Program-made: the position numbers and the translations under genes
In this document: piece by piece, positions 1 to 10,659 of the stretch
How positions within the stretch are numbered: position 1 is the stretch's first letter
Layout of the letters: the number at the start of each line of letters is the position of its first letter
The notes under the pieces: model-generated
What the model was told of the DNA's origin: nothing
The model's database searches: none
The model's input: the letters and a program-made list of their open reading frames with translations, nothing else
From: Zychaea mexicana
Taxonomy: Eukaryota > Mucoromycota > Mucoromycetes > Mucorales > Lichtheimiaceae
DNA length: 64,000 bases
NCBI RefSeq assembly: GCF_025766255.1
Contig: NW_026516782.1
Location: 1-64,000, forward strand
Direction of reading: 5' to 3'

Positions 1-201
1 TTCCTCTGTTAGTCGACCTTTCCAGCATGAATCTGTTGGATCGAGAATAAAAGAATGAACGAGGCTACAGATACGATGATATGAAAGTTAGTCATAGTAA
101 ATATACATGTGCAAATACATATATAACTCACTGTTCAAATTCATATTCGGTTCCAAATTCATACATGGAAAACAATCTTGTTTGCATTAAATGACCAAAT
201 T

Positions 202-1308
202 TCAGCTATTCATTTTATTTTCAAATAAATCCATATAATTATCAATAATTGCTGTATCATCAAGATCTTCTTGCCAAATCCATTCATTATGTGAATCATC
301 ATAATCTTTCTATTTAACATAATATTTCATTCGTTTTTTAAATTTTCTATGTTTTATAATTCTTCCAACTTCAAAACTATCATCATCTGTATAATTATCA
401 TTTTCTATATCCATATTAATTATTGGTAATTCATTGCTATGATTATCATCAAAGTAGTTTCAAATAAATGCATCTTGTTGATTAGTCATATCTGTAATTC
501 TTAATATATCAAATTCATATATAATGCTATTTATATTATTATTTCTATTAGGATTAGGATAATCAAAGTTTTCATTAACCCATAACAGATGATTTGGTTT
601 ATTAGGTATATTATATAACTGACAAAACTTTTGAATATTTAATAATAGAAGTGATAATTTTATTTGTACATTATATATTTTAAATCTGTAAACTTTTATA
701 GTACTTTCATTATTATTAAACCTTTTGAATTTATTGCTAAGAAATCTAAGACATGATTCTATTTTACTTCTAAAACTTCCAAAAGTTTCATTGTATAGTA
801 ATTCATTATCATTTAAGTCTATATTTTTACTTTTTCTAATAGGAAAACATAAAATTATTAAGATTTATTTTATCATTTCCTTTTCTATCGCAATTATCTA
901 TAGATTTTTTAATATAGTAGTAGTAACCACCATCAAATGCTATGCAATCATTTTCATTTAATTTATTTTCCAACTTCATATCTAAAAACATTTGCCCATC
1001 ATTATAATTTCTGCATGGTTTACTATTAGATACATTAACTGCAAATTCATTTATTAACATTTAATTGTTCAATTCCCAAAATCATATATAACTTGTGTTT
1101 GTAAACCTGAATTTTTGAATTTATATGAATAAAAATTTCTTTTCTTTATATCTTTATCGTTACAATCTATACGACTATCATGACCATCTATAAATAAAGT
1201 CATATTTTTAAAGCCTATAGGATTAAGCTTTTCTGCATTTAATATTCTCAAAGTAGTGGATGAAAACATATTTTCTAATAATTCAGTTATAATTCTATTT
1301 AAAATCAT
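202..1308 (-). pseudogene. Broken DDE transposase + chromodomain (copy A)
   Basis: This is the copy-A version of the transposase-chromodomain gene at 7393-8472. It carries a roughly 25-bp insertion near 1051-1080, an extra A in the run near 842, and shifted T/A runs near 675-690. The TGA at 460-462 between the two domains is shared with copy B. In addition a chromodomain tryptophan codon, TGG in copy B, is TAG at 310-312. These lesions make it non-functional. The transposase start region (1069-1308) and the segment at 836-1060 are still readable in separate frames. Confidence 0.85.
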
Positions 1309-1583
1309 TAAATGACTTTATAGAAAATTCATTTTTATCATAATTCTTTATACTGATAGTTTCTATGCTTATCTTTTTATTATTAAAGAAATTCAATTTT
1401 TATGTAAAAAGTAAAATTATTGCTCATGTCATGTCATATGATGAATTAAAAAGTCTTGGCAAAAAGTGTTGAAGATGAAAATAAAAAATAAAATACAATG
1501 TATACTTATAAAATAATTGTTCATTTTTTGCTGTATGTTTTAGCATTTAATATATTATAGTGTTTTGAAAAATTTAAATATTC

Positions 1584-2430
1584 TCAATTCATTATATGTT
1601 TAATAAAATTTTTAAATTTATTTATAAATAAATGTTCTCCCATGATATCTTCGAGATAGATATCACTACTATTATCGTCTTTTCGTAATGGCCATTTGTC
1701 TTCGTTTTTCATTGCTTCGAATTTTTTTTGATACTGCTCTCTGTTTTCAGCACTCAAAGGACATGAGTCTGTCTTCGAGCTTTCAGCTGTAGAGAGGGAT
1801 CTCTTGCTTGTAGTTGTTGGTGTTGCTGATAATGACACAATATTATTTGTTGTAGACGAGGCTCTGCTACTTCTTACGTTTGCAGATTGGATCTCTGGTT
1901 CCACTCCATTTTGCTTCTATAAATCAAAAGTTAGAAATATCAAAGGCTTAATGTTATACGATATACATAGCGTAGATAGTTAGATACAATACTTTGAGAA
2001 CATGTTGTAAAATATCATTCCAATTGGGTTGCTTCTTCGAAAATTTCTATTTATGTATAAAATAGCAGTGTTAGATATTATCTGTGTTGGTGAACGCTTG
2101 TACTTGATACACATAGTAAAGTACTTTATGCACCTTTAAATTATAACTATGAATTGCGGTTATGAATCGTTGTTTCCATGTTTGTACAACTGCGTTTGGG
2201 TTCGGCATATCAATAAATTTTTTTTGTCATGGTTATATAAACCAGCAAGACTTGGGATTCCTTCTTCATTTTCAAGGTATTCCTTGATCACTAAATAATT
2301 TGTAATATGGTTGGTTCTGGGTTATCAATCCCTTTAACATGATTCTAGTTTATACAATATATATTACTACGTTTTGTGATTTCTTCATTATCGCTTGGAG
2401 GTGCTGTGGCTGCGGAATCTGACATTTTGT
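1584..2430 (-). pseudogene. N-terminal exons of unknown multi-exon gene (copy A)
   Basis: Counterpart of the 5' exons at about 8797-9592. The last exon (about 1632-1916) is open, and the first coding exon begins with the same MSDSAAT start near 2425. The A-run encoding the lysines after YNHD has lost one base relative to copy B (eight versus nine T on the + strand near 2218-2225). That shifts the frame in the second exon. Function unknown. Confidence 0.6.
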
Positions 2431-2583
2431 GGAAGGAAGTTAACGCTGTTATGCTTCGGCAACCGTTGCTGGGTTACAGCAAAAATAATTATGATGTAAT
2501 AAATTGTGACGTAATCAATGGTGATAAATAACGACTTCGTTAAACACCCGAAAAACTTTTGGTGCATTTCTTCTATCAATGTA

Positions 2584-2816
2584 TTTCTTATGAGGGTTTA
2601 TCAGGGTAACAACCCAGCCCAAGTAATGTACGTGGAATAACTAGTATCGGGTTGTCTTTACTAGTCCCTCAGCGTGCATTGCGTTATCTTTTGTCTATTT
2701 GTTTCTTATGAGGGTTTATCAGGGTAACAACCCAGCCCAAGTGATGTACGTGGAATAACTAGTATCGGGTTGTCTTTACTAGTCCCTCAGCGTGCATTGC
2801 GTTATTTTTCTTATGA
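2584..2816. repeat. 118-bp tandem repeat, two units plus a partial third
   Basis: A unit beginning TTTCTTATGAGGG at 2584 repeats at 2702 with nearly identical sequence, and a third copy starts (TTTCTTATGAG near 2807) before breaking off. The same array is in copy B (about 9751-9980). It lies about 160-390 bp upstream of the start codon of the adjacent minus-strand gene, so it may be promoter-proximal. Each unit contains two ACTAGT hexamers about 20 bp apart. No coding potential is seen. Confidence 0.85.
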
Positions 2817-2836
2817 GTCTATTCACAAGTCGATAA

Positions 2837-3706
2837 TAGGGGTCGCAATTAGACGGGTCAGGTTGGGTCAAGGGTCTGACCCATTGACCTGTGGGTCAAG
2901 AAAACACTGACCCGACCCGACCCGTTCAACCCGACGGGTCAAAACTCGGGTTGATGGGTCAAGACTAATTTCAATGTAGTGATGAAGGAAGTGTCGATCA
3001 GCCTGAACTTGAGTGCTGGAAGTGCAAAACTCCATATATATATAGCTCTCTTAGATGATGGCACGCAAATTCCTAGCAGTGCTAGCAACATCTACGTTTT
3101 GAGTGATTATTCTTAAAGGTAAAGGGTTCTGTGCCATCACAAAAGAAATTGCTTGGGCTCACATGCTTTAAAGAAAGCATAATATTTAAAGTGTGGTTGA
3201 AAATCGACTTCCCTATATGCCCCTTATCCTTTTCCCTTTTCCCTTTTCTTTTCACTTCTATCTTCTTCCTTCGATTTTCTTTTCTCAATTCCTTTTCTGT
3301 CTTTTGTTAAATCGCGTCTCTTACTGCCACCCTCTATTGTATATTCTCATTGCACTATTGCTATGTACTCTTTACTCCTATCATATATATTGCTTATAGC
3401 TTACTTATCCCATACTGTTGAATATAAAGTATAATCCCACAATAAAAAGAATTAAGTACGTTTTATGCTATAGTTCTATAGCAGACATATTGACAACTAA
3501 TGATGATGTTTCCCAACAAGAAGATTGACTACTTCAATATAAGTACCTCATACATATTATATGTATACACGGGTCACGACGGGTCAACGGGTCGGGTCAA
3601 GGGTTGGACGGGTCGACCTGCGGGTCAGAAAAGCATCAACCCGACCCGTTGACCCGTCCTCAACCTGCGGGTTGGTTTTGACCCGCGGGTCAGATTGCGA
3701 CCCCTA
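2837..3706. mobile_element. Non-autonomous hAT-like element with GGGTC-rich termini
   Basis: The ends form an imperfect inverted repeat: TAGGGGTCGCAATTAGAC at the left, and its near reverse complement closing at CCCCTA on the right. About 130 bp inside each end is packed with GGGTC/GACCC motifs, a terminal style known from hAT-family miniature elements. The interior (about 2970-3565) has no transposase. No target-site duplication is visible. The two flanks are unrelated: the duplicated block on the left, a truncated Merlin gene on the right. The family assignment rests only on terminal style. Confidence 0.65.
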
Positions 3707-3953
3707 ATTGGTAATAATGTTGACATTTTTCGATTTTGAACAGGCACCAAAAAGAACAGATTTGAATTTCTTTGATAACCGCCTAATATCCACATATGTT
3801 TTCTGTATCGTTTATGCTTTGCAGTAGTAATTTTTGTTTTGTCAAAACAGCATTCGTCGATTTCAACAATTTCATCTTGTCCACCAATTACATTTTTCCA
3901 TAACTCTTGATTGTTAAGGATCCATGTTTTTATCGCAAAGCGTATTTTTGAAT

Positions 3954-5840
3954 GAGAAGTGCTACGCGTACGAGTTTTTCTGAGCGGGTTTTTAAAGTGG
4001 TTGTGTTGTGAAACCTTGTATAGCCAATCCAATTGCCGGTCTTACACGTACGAGTTTTTTGCTAAAGGAACTGAACAGCATATGCGTACGAGTTTTTGTC
4101 TATCCATCAATCTTCCGTTTTTTTGAATGGCCTTGTCAAAATAAATAGCTATTGTCATACTTCTTGATGTACAAACTGCTCATTAGATGGGCGCAATGGA
4201 TTTATTTACGCTGTTCTTTTCGAGATCTTACACGTCTGTTCTGCCACCATACAGTAATGGCATATATAAGTTTGCATTCGCTTCTTTTCTTTAAGTTCTT
4301 GGCCTTTTCCCCAATATTTGATGCCACACCAAGCGATATCAGGATTCTAATCAATCAAGCAATTCACTTGTTCATGTGGAGGAGTTTTCTACCGAGTCCA
4401 TATAGTTAGCAATCATTTATAAAAAAAGAACTTTGGGCAGCGCTCTTTTACGCGTACGAGTTTTTTTCTATAGTGGTTCCACGCGTAAAACAGCCCTTTA
4501 ACATAAGCTACTGTGATAAGAAGTCAGTGTTTATGTATAAAAAGGTAAAATCCAAGAGAAAATATAAGAGAATTAAAACGCTAATTCATGTGAGAGTAAA
4601 TATAAGGTGGATAACAGTAATTGTGTCTGACAGAGAAAAATAGAAATGAAATGGAGGAGAGATAAACAAATGGGTTGTTACAACAAGAAAAAATCGGAAA
4701 AAAGGTAATGAAAGCTGTCAGATACTATTTATACGTTTCTGGAAATACATTGGAACCAAACTGTGCACTTTTCCACATGCGAAGTCGTGCATAAGATGTG
4801 AGATCTTCAACACCTTCTATCTGCATTAGATCCCATTCATTTAAATTTTTGCTCCTTCTACCTTCTTCCAGATCTTCAGCTATAAGTAAAATGGCTGTTT
4901 CCGGTGCAAGGATCATTTGGACGTAAGATATGTATGTAAGGCGCAATCTTTCAATGTTGTAGTCTTGGTCTTGTTATGAAGTAGGGAGCCAGTACTTATC
5001 CTCACTATTATTTCTACTTAATATGTTAGATCATAGTCTTTTTACATTTGAAACGCATATAGTACTCGAAATTACAGTGAGCAAGTTTCCTATGAAACTT
5101 CCACTTCCTATGGAGCTGTTTGAACGGTCTTCAGATTAACAAATAACTCACTGCAAGCAGACTTAAGAAAACTCATACGCGTTAGCAGATAGCTGTCAAA
5201 ATTTACCCCAGCTAGTTATAATTTACATAGAAAAAACTCGTACGTGTAAGCAGACAACTGTCAAAATTTGTCCCCGCTACTTATGATTTACGTGGAACCA
5301 GGTTCAAAAAAATCCATACGCGTAAAAGAGCGCTGCCCAGAGTTTTTTTATAAGTGATTGTTACCTATGTGGACTCGGTAGAAAACTACCTCCACACAAA
5401 CAAATGAATTGCTTGATTGATTAGGATCTTGATATCGAGCTTAGTGTTCCATCTAATTTTGGGAAAAGGCCAAGAACTTAAAGAAAAGAAGGAATGCAAA
5501 ACTCATATATGCCATCACTGTATAGTGGCAGAACAGAATCCTGTAAGATCTCGAAAAGAACAGCGTAATTAAACCCATTGCACCCATTTAGCGAGCAGTT
5601 TTACATCAAGAAGTAGGACAATAGCTAGCTATTTTGACAAGGCCATCTAAATAGGGGAAGACTGATGGGTAGACAAAACCTCGTATGCATATGCTGTTCA
5701 GTTCCTTTAGCAAAAAACTCGTATGTGTAAGACTGGCAATTGGATTGGCTATACAAGGTTTCACAACACAACTACTTTAAAAACCCGCTCAGAAAAACTC
5801 GTATGCGTAAGAAAAAAAACTCGTACGCATAGCACTTCTC
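3954..5840. mobile_element. Foldback element with ~540-bp inverted arms and 8-bp TSD
   Basis: The ends are GAGAAGTGCT and its reverse complement AGCACTTCTC. The arms (about 3954-4495 and about 5290-5840) are long imperfect inverted repeats; for example, the stretch around 4016-4050 reappears inverted around 5715-5760. It is flanked by a perfect 8-bp duplication TTTTGAAT (3946-3953 and 5841-5848). Removing the element and one TSD copy restores the Merlin reading frame, which proves insertion. A motif close to AAACTCGTACGCGTAAG occurs about ten times in or near the arms. The loop has no recognised transposase, so mobilisation was presumably in trans by an enzyme making 8-bp duplications (hAT- or Merlin-type). 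Confidence 0.9.
4725..4946 (-). CDS. Unidentified 73-aa reading frame in the foldback loop
   Basis: An open frame lies in the unpaired centre of the foldback element. The predicted peptide is rich in hydrophobic and acidic residues (LAPETAILLIAEDLEEG) and ends with a basic/aromatic stretch. I do not recognise a family. It could be a captured piece of a host gene or a chance frame. Its position, between two long inverted arms, is what makes it worth listing. Confidence 0.3.
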   Translation of the reverse strand: MRLTYISYVQMILAPETAILLIAEDLEEGRRSKNLNEWDLMQIEGVEDLTSYARLRMWKSAQFGSNVFPETYK

Positions 5841-6281
5841 TTTTGAATATAATTGTGTAACTGTTTCATCATCGATTCCCATTTGTAGAGACACTTTTAT
5901 AGGAGAAGGATCTATATAAAAAACAAATTAATATTATATATGTTATATTGTAAAAGATACATACCAATCATCCATTGACGTAATAGCTCTACTATTTGTA
6001 TTGGTCGTAGATTTGTTTTTTCAAATAATGTTTCGGTAAATACACCTTTTCTAATATTATCTGGATAACAATAAAATCGATATCTTTGATAATATTTTCC
6101 AATGGATAATGGTTTTTCGCATTTTTTACAAATAAAAGGTTTTATAAGTCCTTGCTTTTGTAAATAGATTATAGCTTGTTCATCGTCGTAAAGTGTTCAA
6201 AATAGTATTTCATTTAGTTTAAACATTTTGATAAAGAAAAAGAAAAATTTTTTATAACTTTATATATTTTGTGTAACTTAC

Positions 6282-9200
6282 CAAAGAACGCTTGTAACCG
6301 AAATTATTTGTGTTTAACAGCCGGCAAACATATCCACCTGGAGAGTCAAGAATAGATACTTGCAAACGGGTGTCTAAAATGTCAATCAATAGATATTTCG
6401 TTTGTAAGTTCGCAGTGATGACAATTGCTACAAAGCAGAAGTAAGAACTTACTGTTTTCGTTGATGGCTGTAACTTTAATGACTCGAGCAAGAGAACTCT
6501 CACCATATCCCTTTGCTAATATTCTTACAAGAATATCTTTCATAATCTTTGGTGTATGCAAATGTTTTTCCACCATCTCTTTTTTTCCGATACTGCCAGC
6601 ATCCTCTTTACCACATTCGCCAACAGCAATATCAAGATTATTGTGTATCAGCAAGAAGTCGGGGCGAACTGACGACTGCTTATCTGCAATCGAGTTCAAT
6701 CCAGTTATTGCCCTATTGTTGTTTACTCGAACTAACGTGGAAACACATGCTCGGTCCCTTTTTTGAGTCGTTAATAGAGCACGTATAACCAAATATATAA
6801 TGCAAAATAAAGTAAAGTAGAATAAAAAATCCCACCTAGCAGCGATAGCGATATTCTCGTAGCACCGGTCCAAGTTGACTCAGCAACGAGCTACAAAATC
6901 CATCTCACTGCCATTTGCAACGATATCTCTTAAGGTGTCGTTGCGATACATGTTGAGGAAATCGAGAATTGTTCTTTGTACCCAATCTTCGTCAAAGTGA
7001 GTTCGAGGGTTAAAAAAGCCCAACTCAGTCACTGCCTTCCAGATGGTGTCAATGATATCGTCGCTCTTTCTCTCTGAATTCTCGCCATCAACAGTTGCAA
7101 GCGCCTTTTCACAGTGATCAAAAATGGATCGAACGCCATCACCAATTGCCAGAAGGCCTGGATCAGTTGCATCAATGATTCTTTTTAACTCTTCCTCTGT
7201 TAGTCGACCTTTCCAGCATGAATCTGTTGGATCGAGAATAAAAGAATGAACGAGGCTACAGATACGATGATATGAAAGTTAGTCATAGTAAATATACATG
7301 TGCAAATACATATATAACTCACTGTTCAAATTCATATTCGGTTCCAAATTCATACATGGAAAACAATCTTGTTTGCATTAAATGACCAAATTTCAGCTAT
7401 TCATTTTATTTTCAAGTAAATCCATATAATTATCAATAATTGCTGTATTATCAAGATCTTCTTGCCAAATCCATTCATTATGTGAATCATCATAATCTTT
7501 CCATTTAACATAATATTTCATTCGTTTTTTAAATTTTCTATGTTTTATAATTCTTTCAACTTCAAAACTATCATCATCTGTATAATTATCATTTTCTATA
7601 TCCATATTAATTATTGGTAATTCATTGCTATGATTATCATCAAAGTAGTTTCAAATAAATGCATCTTGTTGATTAGTCATATCTGTAATTCTTAATATAT
7701 CAAATTCATATATAATGCTATTTATATTATTATTTCTATTAGGATTAGGATAATCAAAGTTTTCATTAACCCATAACAGATGATTTGGTTTATTAGGTAT
7801 ATTATATAACTGACAAAACTTTTGAATATTTAATAATAGAAGTGATAATTTTATTTGTACATTATATATTTTTAAATCTGTAACTTTTATAGTACTTTCA
7901 TTATTATTAAACCTTTTGAATTTATTGCTAAGAAATCTAAGACATGATTCTATTTTACTTCTAAAACTTCCAAAAGTTTCATTGTATAGTAATTCATTAT
8001 CATTTAAGTCTATATTTTTACTTTTTCTAATAGGAAACATAAAATTATTAAGATTTATTTTATCATTTCCTTTTCTATCGCAATTATCTATAGATTTTTT
8101 AATATAGTAGTAGTAACCACCATCAAATGCTATGCAATCATTTTCATTTAATTTATTTTCCAACTTCATATCTAAAAACATTTGCCCATCATTATAATTT
8201 CTGCATGGTTTACTATTAGATACATTAACTGCAAATTCATTAATATCATATATAACTTGTGTTTGTAAACCTGAATTTTTGAATTTATATGAATAAAAAT
8301 TTCTTTTCTTTATATCTTTATCGTTACAATCTATACGACTATCATGACCATCTATAAATAAAGTCATATTTTTAAAGCCTATAGGATTAAGCTTTTCTGC
8401 ATTTAATATTCTCAAAGTAGTGGATGAAAACATATTTTCTAATAATTCAGTTATAATTCTATTTAAAATCATTAAATGACTTTATAGAAAATTCATTTTT
8501 ATCATAATTCTTTATACTGATAGTTTCTATGCTTATCTTTTTATTATTAAAGAAATTCAATTTTTATGTAAAAAGTAAAATTATTGCTCATGTCATGTCA
8601 TATGATGAATTAAAAAGTCTTGGCAAAAAGTGTTGAAGATGAAAATAAAAAATAAAAATACAATGTATACTTATAAAATAATTGTTCATTTTTTGCTGTA
8701 TGTTTTAGCATTTAATATATTATAGTGTTTTGAAAAATTTAAATATTCTCAATTCATTATATGTTTAATAAAATTTTTAAATTTATTTATAAATAAATGT
8801 TCTCCCATGATATCTTCGAGATAGATATCACTACTATTATCGTCTTTTCGTAATGGCCATTTGTCTTCGTTTTTCATTGCTTCGAATTTTTTTTGATACT
8901 GCTCTCTGTTTTCAGCACTCAAAGGACATGAGTCTGTCTTCGAGCTTTCAGCTGTAGAGAGGGATCTCTTGCTTGTAGTTGTTGGTGTTGCTGATAATGA
9001 CACAATATTATTTGTTGTAGACGAGGCTCTGCTACTTCTTGTGTTTGCAGATTGGATCTCTGGTTCCACTCCATTTTGCTTCTATAAATCAAAAGTTAGA
9101 AATATCAAAGGCTTAATGTTATACGATATACATAGCGTAGATAGTTAGATACAATACTTTGAGAACATGTTGTAAATTATCATTCCAATTGGGTTGCTTC

Positions 9201-9592
9201 TTTGAAAATTTCTGTTCATGTATAAAATAGCAGTGTTAGATATTATCTGTGTTAGTGAACGCTTGTACTTGATACACATAGTAAAGTACTTTATGCACCT
9301 TTAAATTATAACTACGAATTGTGGTTATGAATCGTTGTTTCCATGTTTGTACAACTGCGTTTGGGTTCGGCATATCAATAAATTTTTTTTTGTCATGGTT
9401 ATATAAACCAGCAAGACTTGGGATTCCTTCTTCATTTTCAATGTATTCCTTGATCACTAAATAATTTGTAATATGGTTGGTTCTGGGTTATCAATCCCTT
9501 TTAACATGATTCTAGTTTATACAATATATATTACTACGTTTTGTGATTTCTTCATTATGGCTTGGAGGTACTGTGGCTGCGGAATCTGACAT
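6282..9592 (-). pseudogene. Unknown multi-exon gene, split by a transposon (copy B)
   Basis: Minus-strand exons join in phase: 9538-9592 (MSDSAAT start), 9299-9456, 9158-9211 and 9081 to about 8797. After the inserted transposon come about 7364-7323, 7255-6836, 6757-6453 and 6373-6282. The part before the insertion (ending LEDIMGEHLF) and the part after it (SMYEFGTEYEFEH, then HSFILDPTDSCW) read as one protein. My recollection is that Mucorales genomes hold many proteins with this HSFILD-x-x-D-x-x-W arrangement, with no assigned function. Lesions: the ~1.4 kb insertion, an in-frame TGA at 6880-6882, and a 3' donor (6281) whose downstream exon is not found before the Merlin element. Confidence 0.6.
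7393..8472 (-). CDS. DDE_Tnp_4-like transposase with C-terminal chromodomain, TGA between them
   Basis: The first 273 codons (7651-8472) show DDE endonuclease features: FIDGHDSRID near the N-terminus, FYSYKFKNSGLQTQVIYD, then IAFDGGY and a FGSFRSKIE segment. After an in-frame TGA (7651-7653) the same frame continues through 15 codons into a chromodomain (EVERIIKHRKF, YYVKWKDYDDSHNEW; 7393-7605). Chromodomains bind methylated histone tails and can steer integration. Proteins with this order are, from memory, abundant in Mucoromycota such as Rhizophagus. The gene sits inside the host-type gene at 6282-9592. The TGA is either a nonsense mutation or a read-through site. Copy A has the same TGA, so it predates the duplication. 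Confidence 0.8.
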
Positions 9593-9750
9593 TTTGTGGA
9601 AGGAAGTTAATGCTGTTATGCTTCGGCAACCGTTGCTGGGTTACAGCAAAAATAATTATGATGTAATAAATTGTGACGTAATCAATGGTGATAAATAACG
9701 ACTTCGTTAAACACCCAAAAAACTTTTGGTGCATTTCTTCTATCAATGTA

Positions 9751-9980
9751 TTTCTTATGAGGGTTTATCAGGGTAACAACCCAGCCCAAGTGATGTACGT
9801 GGAATAACTAGTATCGGGTTGTCCTTACTAGTCCCTCAGCGTGCACTGCGTTATCTTTTGTCTATTTGTTTCTTATGAGGGTTTATCAGGGTAACAACCC
9901 AGCCCAAGTGATGTACGTGGAATAACTAGTATCGGGTTGTCTTTACTAGTCCCTCAGCATGCATTGCGTTATTTTTCTTA
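9751..9980. repeat. 118-bp tandem repeat (copy B)
   Basis: Same two-unit array as 2584-2816, starting about 160 bp upstream of the ATG at 9592 on the minus strand. Small substitutions separate the four units seen in the window. Confidence 0.85.
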
Positions 9981-10005
9981 TGAGTCTATTCACAAGTCGA
10001 TAATA

Positions 10006-10650
10006 AACAATTGCATTTTTTGAAATGTTCAACTCCAAACAGCTTTACTACTGGGTTACGATGTTTTTTTAATGAACGTTTTTCTAATATTGTAAAATAG
10101 GCTGTGTAGAGGCATAGGTTTACAGCTCAAGTTAGTCAATGGCAAGAAAAACAACGACATAGTAGGAGGAAAAATGGTATTATCTTGGTGTTGAAATGTT
10201 TGTGGATTCGTTGTCATCTGGTTATATGTCTTACATTCATTAGAAAGTGACTCACAGTATATTCTTTTTTTAATACAGAAACAGGCCACCAGTATGTTAC
10301 TATCAAGTCGCATGGCTCTTTTCTTCATCAATAAATTATTCGACAAGTTGTTTGAGGGGTCTTTGTTGTTATCCTTATGTTCTAAAATCGAGTGGATAAG
10401 ATGCTGGGTATTTTTTTATTGAATGCGTTGGAGTATTGTAGTGTTTACCAATGTAATATATATAATTGGGAAGTTGTGATATGATGGTCAAATTTTGACG
10501 AGAGTATTATATTATAAGTGTATGTTTTCTACATATGACAGGTCGGCTTCTAGGAGCGAGATGGCAGTAGAGCATCAATCTTGACCAACATGGAGGTGTC
10601 TGTGCAGTATCGCCATTCCGAGAAAACACACACACACGCACAAAAAAAAT
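10006..10650. other. Intergenic, nothing recognised
   Basis: AT-rich sequence right of the duplicated block. A short CA-rich tract lies at about 10626-10640. No domain, tRNA or terminal repeat was recognised on either strand. Confidence 0.5.
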
Positions 10651-10659
10651 ATATCGTGC

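Larger units (their letters stand above)
1..2838. repeat. Copy A of a long duplicated segment (partner 7192-10005)
   Basis: Base 1 onward matches base 7192 onward almost without interruption for about 2.8 kb, ending at the shared bases CGATAATA (2831-2838 and 9998-10005). Differences are scattered substitutions, short homopolymer changes and one roughly 25-bp insertion in copy A near 1051-1080. The copies are in the same orientation about 7.2 kb apart, so this is a tandem duplication whose left part lies outside the window. Copy A is the more damaged copy: it has extra frameshifts and a stop codon that copy B lacks. Confidence 0.95.
3707..6226 (-). pseudogene. Merlin (IS1595/ISXO2-like) transposase, interrupted and truncated
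   Basis: Read on the minus strand, exon 1 (5965-6226) encodes a Zn-binding CxxC segment (CKKCEKPL) followed by the F-x-E-T-L-F-E-K motif typical of IS1595-type proteins. It has a GT-AG intron (5912-5964). Exon 2 starts at 5911 and is cut at 5840 by the foldback element at 3954-5840. Coding resumes in frame at 3953 with the catalytic VEIDE motif, then LGGYQR and FLVPVQNRK, and ends at 3707 against the hAT-like element. An in-frame TGA lies at 6197-6199, nine codons after the putative ATG. The C-terminal catalytic part is missing, so it is dead as it stands. Confidence 0.8.
7192..10005. repeat. Copy B of the long duplicated segment
   Basis: Partner of 1-2838 in the same orientation. It holds the better-preserved version of the transposase-chromodomain gene and of the 5' exons of the unknown gene. 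Homology stops at 10005; beyond it copy B continues into unrelated sequence (AACAATTGC...), while copy A runs into the hAT-like element. Confidence 0.95.

Noticed and set aside
3625..4032. A 135-aa minus-strand frame as a gene
   Set aside because: It runs from inside the foldback arm through Merlin coding DNA into the hAT-like terminus; only 3707-3953 is real transposase sequence.
6197..7653. Nuclear reassignment of TGA to tryptophan
   Set aside because: Several intact genes here use TGA as the true stop (for example the Helitron transposase at 43842-43844), and TGG is used normally. The in-frame TGA codons occur only in transposon-associated sequence.
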